A stretch of DNA of 41,507 nt. Origin: Methanomicrobiales archaeon. Lineage in GTDB: Archaea > Halobacteriota > Methanomicrobia > Methanomicrobiales > JACTUA01. Of the stretch, positions 18,511 to 28,189 are shown piece by piece. Below the pieces are notes generated by a model. The model was not told the origin of the DNA and ran no database searches. It saw only the letters and a program-made list of their open reading frames with translations. Made by a program: the position numbers and the translations under genes. The stretch's first letter is position 1. Each line of letters opens with the position of its first letter. The DNA is taken from NCBI GenBank assembly GCA_029907705.1, contig JARYLJ010000017.1, forward strand, positions 1-41,507, read 5' to 3'.

Positions 18511-18910
18511 ACCTGAACGTGGATGTGGAACAGGCAATCGGTATCCATGTTTGTTTTAAAAACCTTTGGTGCTGGAATGCTCTGTCTGCGGAGGGGAGAA
18601 CGTGTCGGCGGTGCACAGTAGTCGTCGGCATGGAACCAATCCGCGGCTCGCCCGGTAAAGGACCATGATCCACGGCCATCTCCATCGAGAAGTGGTATCC
18701 ACGTGCATCTTCTGGGGGATCGAAAGGCCCTTCCTACGTGAGATTACGAAGGGAAAAACATCCTCCATGCATTATCAGAGGGCAGATGCACCTATCTTAA
18801 CCAGCAGAAACGGAAAAGCCGCGTATCTTCAGGGTTCAATATGGGGGCGCCATACAGGATGCAACTGCATGCGGAGCAATCGAATCGATCGTGCTGCCCT
18901 CTAGATACAC
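18511..18910. other. Convergent gap between the ATPase gene and frhB
   Basis: About 400 bases between convergent genes. No frame with recognisable content was found on either strand. The right end holds the frh operon terminator. Confidence 0.4.
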
Positions 18911-18911
18911 T

Positions 18912-18918
18912 AAAAAAA
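18912..18918 (-). terminator. T-run terminator after frhB
   Basis: Seven A residues on the plus strand give a T-run on the minus strand starting three bases past the frhB stop, a likely end of the frhADGB transcript. Confidence 0.5.
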
Positions 18919-18920
18919 GT

Positions 18921-19784
18921 TCAGATGTAGGGGTTTCTGAGACCCTTGTTCACGCCGTAGCTGGCCCTCTCCTCGATATACTTCTTGTTCTTCGTGATCT
19001 TCTCGTTCGCCAGCTTCGTCACGAGCTCCAGACCCGGCTTCACCTGGTCGATGGGCGTTGTCTCGAAGCAACCGGCAGCGATGGCGCGGTTCCAGATCTC
19101 CTCTCCCTTCTTCGTTCTGATGAAGACGGTGCTCCATCCATCGGGGCTGCCCACGGACCCTGTGGAGATATCCCCGAGGTTCGCGACATAGTCGAGGCAG
19201 ACATGGCAGCCGGGCTGCTCGTATTTGTGGGTGATCTTCAGGGGCAGGGAGACCACGTTCCCCCGCTCCGTGTACACCCAGAATTTGCCCTTACCGATCT
19301 CCATCTTCTTGACAGCCTGCATCTTCTGGCCGGCGTGATCCTCCACCAGCTGCTGGATACTCTTGTATGGGAAGTTCTCCATGCAGAAGATGCCGATGGC
19401 GAGAGCGATCTTGTCGGGCACTTCGCGGAGCCCTATCGGGTAGAGCTGCCCCTTTCTGATCGCCTGCATCTGGCAGGGTGTGCCCACGATACCCACCTTG
19501 TCGAGTCCGAAGCTCCTCGTCGCCTCCTTGATCCAGGAGATGTTCGGGCTGATATTGTACTTCGTGCCCCTCGCGGCGAGGATCTCCTCCTTCGTGGTCG
19601 CGATGTACGGTCTGGGCTTCCATGGCCTGTCGCCAATGCCCGTGACGATCGCACCGTCGATGTAGCCATTCTCCAGCGCGAAGACGAAGAGCTGGGTGAC
19701 GATACCGCCATCCTGCGACTTCTCGAGGATCTCCTTGTCGGTGCTGCGCGCCGAGACCACTGTCTTGTACTTTCCGAGTACCAT
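18921..19784 (-). CDS. frhB: Coenzyme F420-reducing hydrogenase, beta subunit FrhB
   Basis: FrhB holds FAD and an Fe-S cluster and passes electrons from the hydrogenase to F420. The 287-residue protein shows the family motifs [22 protein letters not shown] and [16 protein letters not shown], which include cluster cysteines. The ATG at 19784 is chosen because GAGGTGA ends five bases upstream. An in-frame GTG at 19793 falls inside that SD. It is the last gene of frhADGB and starts 10 bases after the frhG stop. Confidence 0.95.
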   Translation of the reverse strand: MVLGKYKTVVSARSTDKEILEKSQDGGIVTQLFVFALENGYIDGAIVTGIGDRPWKPRPYIATTKEEILAARGTKYNISPNISWIKEATRSFGLDKVGIVGTPCQMQAIRKGQLYPIGLREVPDKIALAIGIFCMENFPYKSIQQLVEDHAGQKMQAVKKMEIGKGKFWVYTERGNVVSLPLKITHKYEQPGCHVCLDYVANLGDISTGSVGSPDGWSTVFIRTKKGEEIWNRAIAAGCFETTPIDQVKPGLELVTKLANEKITKNKKYIEERASYGVNKGLRNPYI

Positions 19785-19794
19785 CTCTCTCACC

Positions 19795-20733
19795 TCACTT
19801 CATTGCCCCGTCGATGAGCTCGAGGATCCCTTCGAACTCGTTCATCACATCGAAGCTGTACCAGCTCCTCGGGCACTGGTTGTAGCACGCACCGCATTTG
19901 ATGCAGAGATCGCGCTGCCCCTGTGGCTTGCCCCATTCGTGCGTGATCGCACGTACCGGACATGCGGCCGCGCAGGAGCCGCACCCCATGCAGAGCCCCT
20001 GGTTGATCACTTCGTACATCAGATCGCAGAAGCACGCAGTGGTGCCGCGCTTCGCCGCATTCATCAGCGGCTTCAGGAACTTGGCCGCCAGCGTCTTCTG
20101 GTCCTCTGTGCCACGGAGCAACAGGTATGCGGCCACGCACACATTCCTGATCATCTGGGGCGTGGGCGCACATGCGGGGATGTAGACATCCACATCGATG
20201 AGGTCGCCGATCGGCACGAATGATTCGTGCTGCGGCTGGTTGTGCTGCCCGCCCCGTGCAAACCGGGTGATGTTCCCGTAGCATGCGCATGCGCCGAGTG
20301 CGACAACGATCTTTGCCTTCTTCCTTGTCGTCTTGATGTCCTCCACCGACTCGTGATCCTGAATACAGACGGACCCCTCGACGAGCGCCACGTCCATCTC
20401 CGGTATGTGGCGGACATCGGCGAGGGTGAGCCCGTATACCAGATCCGCGTAATCATCGAGGATCTTCAGCAACCCTCCGTAGTTGTCTGCCAGGGACACG
20501 AGACAGCCGGTGCATCCGCTCATATGGACATGTCCCACGGTAATCTTGTTTGTCACAGACTTCTCCTCCTTCTTCGTCGTTTCTGCTTTTGTCTCCCTCT
20601 TCATCTCAGAAGGCGCTGCTGCCGATGGTGCGGCAACCGCCTCCTTTTTAGGAGGCTCCTCCCTCTTTGGGGGCTCCGGTGCCACCTTCTGCGGCTGCTC
20701 CCTCTTTTTGAAGACAGAATCCAGCAGTCCCAT
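19795..20733 (-). CDS. frhG: Coenzyme F420-reducing hydrogenase, gamma subunit FrhG, with N-terminal extension
   Basis: FrhG is the small iron-sulfur subunit linking the Ni-Fe site of FrhA to FrhB. The core starts near [17 protein letters not shown], whose cysteines bind the proximal cluster. Two ferredoxin motifs, [12 protein letters not shown] and [12 protein letters not shown], follow. From the ATG at 20733 the protein has 312 residues, with about 58 extra N-terminal residues rich in K, E, P and A that overlap frhD by 86 bases. GGAG lies six bases before this ATG. An alternative GTG at 20556 follows GGAGGAG and would give 253 residues, closer to the usual core length. Codon use in the extension is normal for this genome, so I keep the long form, but the start is uncertain. 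Confidence 0.9.
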   Translation of the reverse strand: MGLLDSVFKKREQPQKVAPEPPKREEPPKKEAVAAPSAAAPSEMKRETKAETTKKEEKSVTNKITVGHVHMSGCTGCLVSLADNYGGLLKILDDYADLVYGLTLADVRHIPEMDVALVEGSVCIQDHESVEDIKTTRKKAKIVVALGACACYGNITRFARGGQHNQPQHESFVPIGDLIDVDVYIPACAPTPQMIRNVCVAAYLLLRGTEDQKTLAAKFLKPLMNAAKRGTTACFCDLMYEVINQGLCMGCGSCAAACPVRAITHEWGKPQGQRDLCIKCGACYNQCPRSWYSFDVMNEFEGILELIDGAMK

Positions 20734-21187
20734 AGGTTACTCCTATCTCCTCCAGTACCATTCGTACTGCATCTGGAATGGCATTTCTGACCTCTTCTGT
20801 GAGTCCAATCTCGAATTCCATTACTCTCTTCGGCTGACACCCGATGATCGTGACCTCGACCTCGTCCTTTAAGCGCTGCAGAGGCTCTGCAAGATCCCAC
20901 GAATGCGCATCCCTGTAGGTGCCCGGCGGGAGATCCTCCACTCTGAGCCTGGTTAAGCTCCCCGGCTCCGCTCCGAAATCGGCAATATCCACGATGACAA
21001 GCTTCCTCGTCACCCTCTCATCGAGCAGCGTGAATACGAAGTGCGGACCGCCGAGTCCTGCATCCAACACCTTCACCTCGGGAGGCAGTTTTAGTTTCTG
21101 CAGCTCCTCGATTACCGCAGGTCCGAAGCCGTCATCCGCAAAAAGCGGATTTCCGCAACCCGCCACCACGATCTCAGGGTACAGCAT
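20648..21187 (-). CDS. frhD: F420 hydrogenase maturation protease FrhD
   Basis: FrhD is an HycI/HoxM-type endopeptidase that trims the C-terminus of the FrhA precursor after nickel insertion. The 179-residue product has the family signature GCGNPLFADDGFGP near its start, with acidic metal ligands, and LVIVDIADFG further on. The ATG at 21187 precedes LYPEIVVAGCGNP and lies 11 bases after the frhA stop; a GTG overlapping that stop is a possible longer start. The last about 25 residues are A/G/E-rich, extend past the usual family end and are encoded in sequence that also encodes the N-terminus of FrhG. Confidence 0.92.
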   Translation of the reverse strand: MLYPEIVVAGCGNPLFADDGFGPAVIEELQKLKLPPEVKVLDAGLGGPHFVFTLLDERVTRKLVIVDIADFGAEPGSLTRLRVEDLPPGTYRDAHSWDLAEPLQRLKDEVEVTIIGCQPKRVMEFEIGLTEEVRNAIPDAVRMVLEEIGVTYGTAGFCLQKEGAAAEGGTGAPKEGGAS

Positions 21188-21198
21188 GGAATCGAGAC

Positions 21199-22566
21199 TC
21201 ACTGGATCAGTTTCTGTGCCACAATCCTGTTCTCCTCGTTCACGACGATCATATGCGTGGCGCAGGAGACGCATGGGTCGTATGCACGGACCACCAGTTC
21301 AGCCAGCTGCCACGGTGCCCCCGTCAGTGCACGGCTGCAGGTGGGGAAGTTCCATGTCGTGGGAACCAGCATCTCGAACCACTGAACGCGACCGTCCTTC
21401 ACTCGTGCGAGGTGCACGTCCGTGCCTCGCGGTGCCTCGTTCGCCGCCCATCCGAAGGAGCCGTCTCCCTGCGGGATCTTGTCGGCGAGGACCTTCGCAG
21501 AGGGGTTCAGCTCGTCCAGGCACTTGATGATCGAGTAGAGGCAGTCCGGATACTCCATCTGTCTCGCGATGTGCTGTCCGATGGTGCCCTTCTCATCGTA
21601 GTTCTTGAACAGGACCAGACGGGCACGCGGACCGACTTCCACAGGCTGGCCGTCGTAGGTGGGAACACCTGTGCATGCCTCCATCTGCGGCCAGGCCTTC
21701 GTGCCTGCCTTTGTGGTGCCTCCGATCGGATACGTTGGATCCTCGAAGTCGATGGTGACCTCGCCCATATACCAGTCCCAGGGCCTCGTCTCGAGCCAGC
21801 GCTCGGGCTTCCAGGTCGGGTCCTCGTCGAGACTGCTCGTTCCATAGACCGGATGGGTCGCCATGTAACCCTGGTTGTGGTACCCCAGATCCTTCGGGAT
21901 CGGGATCTGCTTTCCACCGACCTCGGTCCAGTCGCGCTTCTGGAAGTTGCGCAGAACCGCGATCATGAACTCCATCTGCTCGTGCGCGAGCACGAGACCC
22001 TCCTTCGCGAGGTCGTACATCTTCCATTTCGCCCGTTCCGTCACGTTCCTGTACATGCCCCCGACGCGGGGGTTGCTCGGATGCACGGCCTCTCCACCGG
22101 CGATCTCTCCGATGGTCTGGCCTATCTCCCTGAGCCTCTGGATCCTCTTCGCCACACTCCTTACGGGCTCCTCCTTCGTGAAGGGATTGATCTTCTTGTC
22201 AGTCCCCGGGATGTAGAAGTCCGGCAGGATCAGGATGTTGTGCAGCGCAATACTGTGTAATCTGTTCGCACACTGGAGGATCACGCGCAACAGATGCGCA
22301 TCCTTCGGGATCTCGCATCCGATCGACGCCTCCATCGCCTCGGTCGCGGCAAGGGTGTGTGCTATCGGACAGATACCACAGACCCTCGAGGCAATCTTGG
22401 GCACCTGCTCCATCGTCTTTCCTATGGCCAGCTTCTCTACGCCCCTCACAGGCGTGATGCTGAGCCAGTCTCCGCGCTCGACGATTCCAGCGTCATTGAT
22501 CTTGAGGACGAGCTTGGAGTGCCCTTCATGCCTCGTTGTTGGTGAGATCTCTACAACTTTCGACAA
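21199..22566 (-). CDS. frhA: Coenzyme F420-reducing hydrogenase, alpha subunit FrhA
   Basis: FrhA carries the Ni-Fe active site that splits H2. The ligand pairs are C63/C66 in RVCGICPIAH and C432/C435 in DPCVSCATH. Cleavage after H438 would release a 17-residue C-terminal peptide, the expected substrate of FrhD. All nickel ligands are cysteine; there is no selenocysteine codon. I place the start at the TTG at 22566, giving 455 residues beginning with the family's SKVVEISPTTRHEG. It is preceded by GAGGCGAT. The frame continues to a GTG at 22638, but that extension would run through the TATA box at 22605-22614. Confidence 0.95.
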   Translation of the reverse strand: MSKVVEISPTTRHEGHSKLVLKINDAGIVERGDWLSITPVRGVEKLAIGKTMEQVPKIASRVCGICPIAHTLAATEAMEASIGCEIPKDAHLLRVILQCANRLHSIALHNILILPDFYIPGTDKKINPFTKEEPVRSVAKRIQRLREIGQTIGEIAGGEAVHPSNPRVGGMYRNVTERAKWKMYDLAKEGLVLAHEQMEFMIAVLRNFQKRDWTEVGGKQIPIPKDLGYHNQGYMATHPVYGTSSLDEDPTWKPERWLETRPWDWYMGEVTIDFEDPTYPIGGTTKAGTKAWPQMEACTGVPTYDGQPVEVGPRARLVLFKNYDEKGTIGQHIARQMEYPDCLYSIIKCLDELNPSAKVLADKIPQGDGSFGWAANEAPRGTDVHLARVKDGRVQWFEMLVPTTWNFPTCSRALTGAPWQLAELVVRAYDPCVSCATHMIVVNEENRIVAQKLIQ

Positions 22567-22604
22567 CGATATCGCCTCACATTCCAACGGTGTTCGCACA
22601 GCGA

Positions 22605-22614
22605 TACATATAAT
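22605..22614 (-). promoter_or_regulatory. TATA box of the frhADGB operon
   Basis: Read on the minus strand this is ATTATATGTA, about 25 bases before a predicted start near 22584. The leader of about 18 bases contains GAGGCGAT (22571-22578) before the TTG start of frhA. Its position supports the shorter FrhA. Confidence 0.6.
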
Positions 22615-22639
22615 CTGCAGTGGTTGAAGTTCTCCCACG

Positions 22640-23298
22640 ACCCATCACGGGTAAAAATTCGTGGATCATAAAAACTTCCCATTCATCCTATTTGTTGTTT
22701 TCTCTTCGGATCGAAATATGGGGCAATTCAGGGGCAGATCATTCATTTACTGGACGAATCAGGATAGATGGGGGATCAGAATGTTCATTAAAACCCACGA
22801 ACTCCCAACTTTTTACGGGTTTTTCAATTCAATTAACATAAACACGATCTTTTCATCCTCATACTGCTTTTTTAATCGATGCCTCGTATATCGCTTGAAC
22901 TCCCTGGCACCCCTGCACGCCTGCACACGAACCACCCGTCGAGTGAGAAAGAGGGCAACGTTCAGGGTCCTGTTAACGGAATATATAAGCACTCTTCATG
23001 GCATGACCGGCATCACCCATATGAGAAAGGCAGCCCCTCATTCACACGCCACGTTCATTGCCCCCAATGGGGAGTGACGGAATCCTCTGTTTTTGACACT
23101 TCCATGATTTTTATGGCGGCAGCAGGTGGCTCTGATGTTCATCCATGCGAGTGGCCGGTTCAGCCGGGAACTTGCGGATCCTCCAGATCAGATCTTCCTC
23201 GTGAACTCGAAAGAATGAACGCCTGAAATGTACCTGACATGTTATCGGATCGTCTACCCACTCCTCACCGGTAAGAGAATCAACCTTAAAAACTACGT
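22640..23298. other. Gap between the frh promoter and mptA
   Basis: About 660 bases, partly AT-rich, with no certain gene. It contains a good TATA-like GGAATATATAAGC at 22976-22988 on the plus strand with no gene behind it. A 59-codon minus-strand frame spans 22813-22992. A fragmentary minus-strand frame (23111-23292) directly follows mptA. None matches a known family. Confidence 0.4.
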
Positions 23299-24282
23299 TC
23301 AGCCTTCCTGGATCTCCATCCTGAGCTCCGCGAGCGTGGCGCGCCTCTCTGCATATGCATCGTGCTGATGGATACTCTCCTCGTTCGTCTGTCTGATGAC
23401 AACGACCGCATCCCCTGGCAGATGACTGAACTCGTTCACCACCTTTTTTGCGATCTCGCGGACGCAATCCTCCACGAATCTCGGATTCTTGTGAGCTTCG
23501 AGCACGACATGGCTCTCGTCCCCGCGTTTAAGGAGCTCGAAGATCCGTGCGCTCATCGAACCCTTCAGTATGTCTATGATCTTCTCCAGGCTTACATAAT
23601 CCACGTCGTCGGTCTCCAGGCAGAGGAACCCCCTCCCCCTCTGGTTGTGGGTCGCCATCGGCACCTCCTTGAGGAACCTCTCGATCTTCCCCTCCTCCAT
23701 GCCCAGTTCACGGAGCGAGGTGATCGCCCTCTCCTTCATGATGTTCTGTGCGCAGGGGCAGGCGGTCATGCCGGTGACCTCTGCACCGATGCTCTTCCTC
23801 ACGTAGGGCCTGGGTTCGTTTCTCACCGCCACCGATCTGGCATGGACCATCACCACCTCGTGGCACCGGGTCTGGCTCACAGGCGTCTCCCGCTTGATCA
23901 TGAACTGGCTCTTCATCAGCACCTCGGTTCGGTCCGCATATTCGTGCCGGTCCAGCAGTTTGATCGCCACCTGGCTGCAGAGCTGCTCCACCTCCTTCAC
24001 CTGCCCTTCGATCGCCTCCTGCAGCACCTCGTCGATCACCTCGAAGTTGCGCGACAGGTTGGCACCCTTCAGGCTCTTGGGAAGATCCACATACACATCG
24101 AAGTTCGAGATGAAGATGATGGGGCGTTTCTTCGGACGGCTCACCTCGATCAGCTTTTTTACATTCTTTACGCCCACCCGTGTCAGGTTGATGCGGACGC
24201 TCGGACTCGAGGACTGGACATCGGGGAGGATCGGAGCACAAGCCGGTGCTGTCATCTGGCTGCTTTCTTCAGGCATCTTCAT
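23299..24282 (-). CDS. mptA: GTP cyclohydrolase MptA (methanopterin biosynthesis)
   Basis: MptA is the Fe(II)-dependent archaeal GTP cyclohydrolase that forms 7,8-dihydroneopterin 2',3'-cyclic phosphate, the first step toward tetrahydromethanopterin. The protein has 327 residues and belongs to the FolE2 tunnel-fold family. The metal site shows in [11 protein letters not shown], and [11 protein letters not shown] and THNQRGRG are further family elements. The first about 20 residues vary in the family, and ATGs at 24282 and 24276 are both possible. It is divergent from ilvC and shares its AT-rich promoter. FolE2 relatives also feed folate or queuosine pathways, but in this setting methanopterin is the likely product. 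Confidence 0.94.
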   Translation of the reverse strand: MKMPEESSQMTAPACAPILPDVQSSSPSVRINLTRVGVKNVKKLIEVSRPKKRPIIFISNFDVYVDLPKSLKGANLSRNFEVIDEVLQEAIEGQVKEVEQLCSQVAIKLLDRHEYADRTEVLMKSQFMIKRETPVSQTRCHEVVMVHARSVAVRNEPRPYVRKSIGAEVTGMTACPCAQNIMKERAITSLRELGMEEGKIERFLKEVPMATHNQRGRGFLCLETDDVDYVSLEKIIDILKGSMSARIFELLKRGDESHVVLEAHKNPRFVEDCVREIAKKVVNEFSHLPGDAVVVIRQTNEESIHQHDAYAERRATLAELRMEIQEG

Positions 24283-24317
24283 TCACAGAAAGGATGGTTG
24301 GTTACAGTTTTTCTCTT

Positions 24318-24330
24318 TCATATATTATTT
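24318..24330. promoter_or_regulatory. Shared TATA region between mptA and ilvC
   Basis: The run TCATATATTATTT lies in the 66-base gap between the two divergent genes. It is TATA-like on both strands: plus-strand transcription would start about 24349, at or near the ilvC ATG, and minus-strand transcription about 24298, shortly before mptA. Confidence 0.5.
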
Positions 24331-24348
24331 ATGCCCTCTGTGACAGAT

Positions 24349-25368
24349 ATGAAACGTATGATATGTGAGATGACGCGATACTTCGAGGAGGATGCCGATC
24401 TCGACCTTCTCAAAGGAAAGAAGATAGCGGTGATCGGTTATGGATCACAGGGTCGGGGTCAGGCACTCAACCTGAGGGACAGCGGTCTGGATGTGATCAT
24501 CGGTGTCCGCGCAGGGAAGAGCTGGGAGAGGGCGCATGAGGATGGGTTCGAGGTCTTCAGCGTTCGGGATGCGGTCAAAAAGGCGGATCTGATACAGATC
24601 CTTCTGCCGGACGAGCAGCAGCCTGCGGTGTACAGAACCGAGATACAGCCGAATCTGAAGGAGGGAAACTGCCTCATGTTCTCGCATGGCTTCAACATTC
24701 ACTATGGTCAGATCGTACCCCCCGCACAGATCGATGTCGTCATGGTGGCACCCAAAGGGCCGGGCCGAATGGTGAGAAGGACATACGAGGAGGGTAACGG
24801 TGTTCCTGCACTCATCGCCGTCCATCAGGATTACACGGGAAGGGCAAAGGATCTGGCACTCGCCTATGCGAAGGGCATAGGGGCGACCAGGGCGGTGGTC
24901 CTGGAGACGACCTTCAGGGAGGAGACGGAGACGGATCTCTTCGGAGAGCAGACGGTGCTGTGCGGCGGTGTCACATCTCTCATCAAAGCGGGCTTCGAGA
25001 CTCTCGTGGATGCAGGATACGCCCCGGAGATGGCATATCTGGAGATCCTGCACGAACTGAAGCTGATCGTGGACCTCATCTACGAAGGGGGCCTGACGAA
25101 GATGAGGAGCTCGATCAGCAATACCGCGCAGTACGGTGACCTTACGAGGGGCCCCCGTATCATCGGCCCCGAGACATACCAGGCGATGGCCGAGATCCTG
25201 GACGAGATCCAGAGCGGGGAGTTCGCGAAGGAGTGGATTCTGGAGAACATGGTGAACAGGCCGGTCTTCAATGCGCTCACCAAAGCGGACGAGTGCCACC
25301 TCATCGAGGAGGTCGGGAAGGAGCTTCGTGCCCTGATGCCGCAGTTCAGGGGCAAAAACCCATCCTGA
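24349..25368 (+). CDS. ilvC: Ketol-acid reductoisomerase
   Basis: IlvC converts acetolactate or acetohydroxybutyrate to the dihydroxy acid with NADPH, in valine, leucine and isoleucine synthesis. It is the short class I form of about 335 residues. The Rossmann motif is [21 protein letters not shown]; the usual QGHAH is here [39 protein letters not shown] and DTAQYG-like NTAQYGDL follow. Three ATGs are possible at 24331, 24349 and 24370. 24349 fits a leaderless transcript from the TATA at 24320-24330, while 24370 ([11 protein letters not shown]) fits family alignments best. No ilvB, ilvN or ilvD is adjacent. Confidence 0.94.
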   Translation: MKRMICEMTRYFEEDADLDLLKGKKIAVIGYGSQGRGQALNLRDSGLDVIIGVRAGKSWERAHEDGFEVFSVRDAVKKADLIQILLPDEQQPAVYRTEIQPNLKEGNCLMFSHGFNIHYGQIVPPAQIDVVMVAPKGPGRMVRRTYEEGNGVPALIAVHQDYTGRAKDLALAYAKGIGATRAVVLETTFREETETDLFGEQTVLCGGVTSLIKAGFETLVDAGYAPEMAYLEILHELKLIVDLIYEGGLTKMRSSISNTAQYGDLTRGPRIIGPETYQAMAEILDEIQSGEFAKEWILENMVNRPVFNALTKADECHLIEEVGKELRALMPQFRGKNPS

Positions 25369-25393
25369 TAAAAGGATAGAAGAATTCCGAATC

Positions 25394-25399
25394 TTTTTT
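25394..25399 (+). terminator. T-run terminator after ilvC
   Basis: Six T residues 26 bases after the ilvC stop, without a stable hairpin, fit an archaeal U-tract terminator. Confidence 0.45.
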
Positions 25400-26033
25400 C
25401 CTGATTCAAGGTCAACCCCGGCACGGTTCTATCGTGGACCGAGATCCGTTCATCTTCGTCTTTTATTGCGCCCGGTCAGAAGAATTTTTCCCACCCGGGC
25501 GAGAGGTGAACCGCACCGACGCGCACGTTTCCCATTGACATGGTCGGGTGGGATCGGTGGATTCAGGGGTGTCATGCCGATAGTGATGGTGGCGATCGGC
25601 AACTGATACCGGTTTGACAGTGCCTGCCCCTCCTGCCCCGATCCCGCATTTCAGGCCATTTTTCTTTCATAACGCTTGCTTCATGATGATAGACGAGTTC
25701 AAATCGCACGCAAAATACGCCAGATCGGTGATGAAAACTGTAAACTGCCTATTGGCAATGACTCATGACATAACACGGCCTGAGACGTTCCGCACCTGAT
25801 CCCATATGAGCACATCCTGCTGAACGCTCAAAGGGGCTCCGTTTCACCCAGCTCTGCGGCTGGCACCCTGATTATCGCGAGGTATCGCGTGCCGGTCCGA
25901 GAAGACTGCAGCCGGATGTCCTGTTGGCTCCTGTTAAGCAATTACCTGTATTTATCCGATAATCATCGAACTGGAGGTGAGAACCATCGGCTGAGCTCAA
26001 GACGCTATTACCACCTGCCTTTGCAGGAACGCC
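25400..26033. other. Convergent gap between ilvC and purL
   Basis: About 630 bases without a recognisable protein gene. An orphan SD-like GGAGGTGAG at 25973-25981 has no start codon behind it. A possible C/D-box-like element spans 25728-25783 (GTGATGA to CTGA, 56 bases). Its inner boxes are poor, so I do not call an RNA gene. Confidence 0.4.
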
Positions 26034-28106
26034 TCAATATCTCATGAGGGATGTGAGCGACCCCCTCGCTCTCGTGAGCTCTTCATGGTCCAGTACGATC
26101 GAACCTGCATCAGTTACGATCGATAAACTCTCCCCATGGATCTCCCCTATCACGGCAAATGGCAGATCGTGCATATCCGCCTCCTTCTGGAAAGAGACGA
26201 GGAACCTCCCATACGATTCGGAGAAGAGCGTCTCCAGCGGTTCGCCGCTGATATTGATCCTCGCCCCCATCGGCAGGGAGGCGAGAGCGCCCATCAAACC
26301 TCCCTGGGAGAGGTCCGTCGCCCATTTCACCTGCCCCTTCTCCACCAGGCATCTCACACGCTGAATGATGGAGATATCCGGGACAGGTGGGGGTACACCC
26401 CCGCATCCTGCGACTGCATCGAGGATCGATCCGCCGAAGTGTCGCCCCGTCCGGCCGACAAGCGCCAGCTCTTCTCCCTCACCGGGGGGTTCAGGCCTTC
26501 GGAGCTCCCCACTTCCGATCATCCCGATCGAGGGTGTGGGTTTGATCTGTGTCCCCAGTTCGTCACTCTCGTTGTAGAGGGAGACATTTCCGCCCACCAC
26601 CGGGATCTCCAACCTGCGCGCCATATCTCCAAGACCTCTGACGCACTCCTCCAGCTGCCAGAAGACCTCGGGATGCACCGGGCTGGCGAAGTTCAGGCAG
26701 TTGACGATGCACAATGGCGCTGATCCGGTACAGGCGAGATTGCTTGCGTTCTCCACCACTGCATTCGCGGTTCCTTCGTATGGTGAGAGGTATATGTGCC
26801 GGGGGTTGCACCCGCAGGAGAGAGCAAGCGCTCTATCTTCGAGCCTGAGTACGGCCACATCCCCTCCGATCGAGATCGTCCTGGTCTGGACATCGTGGTC
26901 GTACTGCTCGTACACCCACTCCCGGGAGGCGACCTCCGGATGAGAGAGAACGGCGATAGCGAGCGCCTTCAGAGGGATGTCTGGTCTTCGGAAGGGCTTC
27001 GTCGCCTCGTAGGCACGGCTCTTCCACTGACAGAGCGGTGCCCCCTTCGTGAGCATTTGGATGGGGATGTCTGCCACCACCTCATCCCTGAACATCACGA
27101 TGTAGTGTGGTTCGGCGATCACCTCACCCACGTCGCTCCATGCGAGATCGTACTTCTCTGCAAGGGAGCCGATGAGCGGGACGTCGCCTGTTGCGACCTC
27201 CAGCAGCATCCGCTCCTGCGACTCGGAGAGCATGATCTCCGCCGGCCTCATCCCCTTCTCTCTCAGATGCACACGGTCCGCATGGATGAGGGCGCCGAAG
27301 TTGCTGCACATCTCGCTCGAGGCACCGGCAAGTCCGGCGGCCCCCAGATCCTTGCATGCGAGCACTCTGCCCGTATCGGCCATCTCCAGAACCGCATCGA
27401 TGATGAGCTTCTCTGTATAGGGATCCCCGATCTGCACGCTCGGACGATCCTCCGTCGAGGCCTCTGCCGAGAGATCCCTCGATGCAAAGGACGCACCCCC
27501 CAGACCATCCCTCCCGGTGGAGGACCCGACAAGCACGAGGCGATTCCCCGGTGAGCGTACTCTGCCCGTCAGATACCGCTCCGGTGCGACTATACCTATA
27601 CAGACCACGTTCACGAGGGGGTTTCCTGAGTAACCCTCGTCGAAGACCACCTCTCCCCTGGTGACAGGCACGCCTATGCAGTTTCCGTAATCCCCGATTC
27701 CGCTCACCACATGTTCGAAGAGATATCTGTTCTTCTGGTGGGAGAGAGGGCCGAAATAGAGGGGATCCATGAGGGCGATCGGTCTCGCCCCCATCGATAC
27801 CACGTCCCTGACGATCCCGCCGACACCGGTCGCCGCCCCATGGTATGGATCGACATAACTGGGGTGGTTGTGGCTCTCCATCCCGACCACGATGGCACAG
27901 CTTCTGGAGAATCTGACCACCGCCGCGTCGTCGCCAGGCCCCACGATGACATCCCTTCCAGCGGTGGGAAGTGTCGAAAGCAGGCGCTTCGTCGATCGGT
28001 AACTGCAGTGTTCGCTCCAGAGATTCTCGAAGCAGGCCCTCTCCACTTCGGTGGGCTCCCTCCCGAGGCTTTCCCTGATCACCGCCAGATCCTGCGCTGA
28101 AAGCAT
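26034..28106 (-). CDS. purL: Phosphoribosylformylglycinamidine synthase PurL
   Basis: PurL makes the amidine FGAM from FGAR with ATP and ammonia from PurQ in purine synthesis. The 690-residue protein is the small PurL type used with separate PurQ and Pur[16 protein letters not shown] near the N-terminus, [23 protein letters not shown] and [14 protein letters not shown] are diagnostic. The start at 28106 ([18 protein letters not shown]) matches the family N-terminus. The TATA-like TTTTAAAA at 28127-28134 lies about 25 bases upstream, so the mRNA is probably leaderless. Longer upstream reading would pass through that promoter. purQ and purS are not in the window. Confidence 0.95.
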   Translation of the reverse strand: MLSAQDLAVIRESLGREPTEVERACFENLWSEHCSYRSTKRLLSTLPTAGRDVIVGPGDDAAVVRFSRSCAIVVGMESHNHPSYVDPYHGAATGVGGIVRDVVSMGARPIALMDPLYFGPLSHQKNRYLFEHVVSGIGDYGNCIGVPVTRGEVVFDEGYSGNPLVNVVCIGIVAPERYLTGRVRSPGNRLVLVGSSTGRDGLGGASFASRDLSAEASTEDRPSVQIGDPYTEKLIIDAVLEMADTGRVLACKDLGAAGLAGASSEMCSNFGALIHADRVHLREKGMRPAEIMLSESQERMLLEVATGDVPLIGSLAEKYDLAWSDVGEVIAEPHYIVMFRDEVVADIPIQMLTKGAPLCQWKSRAYEATKPFRRPDIPLKALAIAVLSHPEVASREWVYEQYDHDVQTRTISIGGDVAVLRLEDRALALSCGCNPRHIYLSPYEGTANAVVENASNLACTGSAPLCIVNCLNFASPVHPEVFWQLEECVRGLGDMARRLEIPVVGGNVSLYNESDELGTQIKPTPSIGMIGSGELRRPEPPGEGEELALVGRTGRHFGGSILDAVAGCGGVPPPVPDISIIQRVRCLVEKGQVKWATDLSQGGLMGALASLPMGARINISGEPLETLFSESYGRFLVSFQKEADMHDLPFAVIGEIHGESLSIVTDAGSIVLDHEELTRARGSLTSLMRY

Positions 28107-28126
28107 TTCAGGTGAATAAAAGGTAG

Positions 28127-28134
28127 TTTTAAAA
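28127..28134 (-). promoter_or_regulatory. TATA box of purL
   Basis: TTTTAAAA is centred about 25 bases from the purL ATG, which predicts a leaderless transcript. Confidence 0.5.
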
Positions 28135-28159
28135 GATAAGTATGCCTGTACGGGATGCC

Positions 28160-28166
28160 TTAATAA
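28160..28166 (+). promoter_or_regulatory. TATA box of the aIF2-beta gene
   Basis: TTAATAA lies 27 bases before the aIF2-beta ATG and no SD is present, so this transcript also looks leaderless. Confidence 0.45.
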
Positions 28167-28189
28167 CGCAGGGATCATACTGGTAATGG

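Noticed and set aside
22567-22638. 24-codon N-terminal extension of FrhA from a GTG
   Set aside because: It would contain the TATA box and leader of the operon and does not match the family N-terminus.
23362-24348. Long N-terminal extension of ilvC
   Set aside because: The frame is open through the mptA locus in antisense, but conserved IlvC sequence begins only at about 24370 and the promoter lies at 24318-24330.
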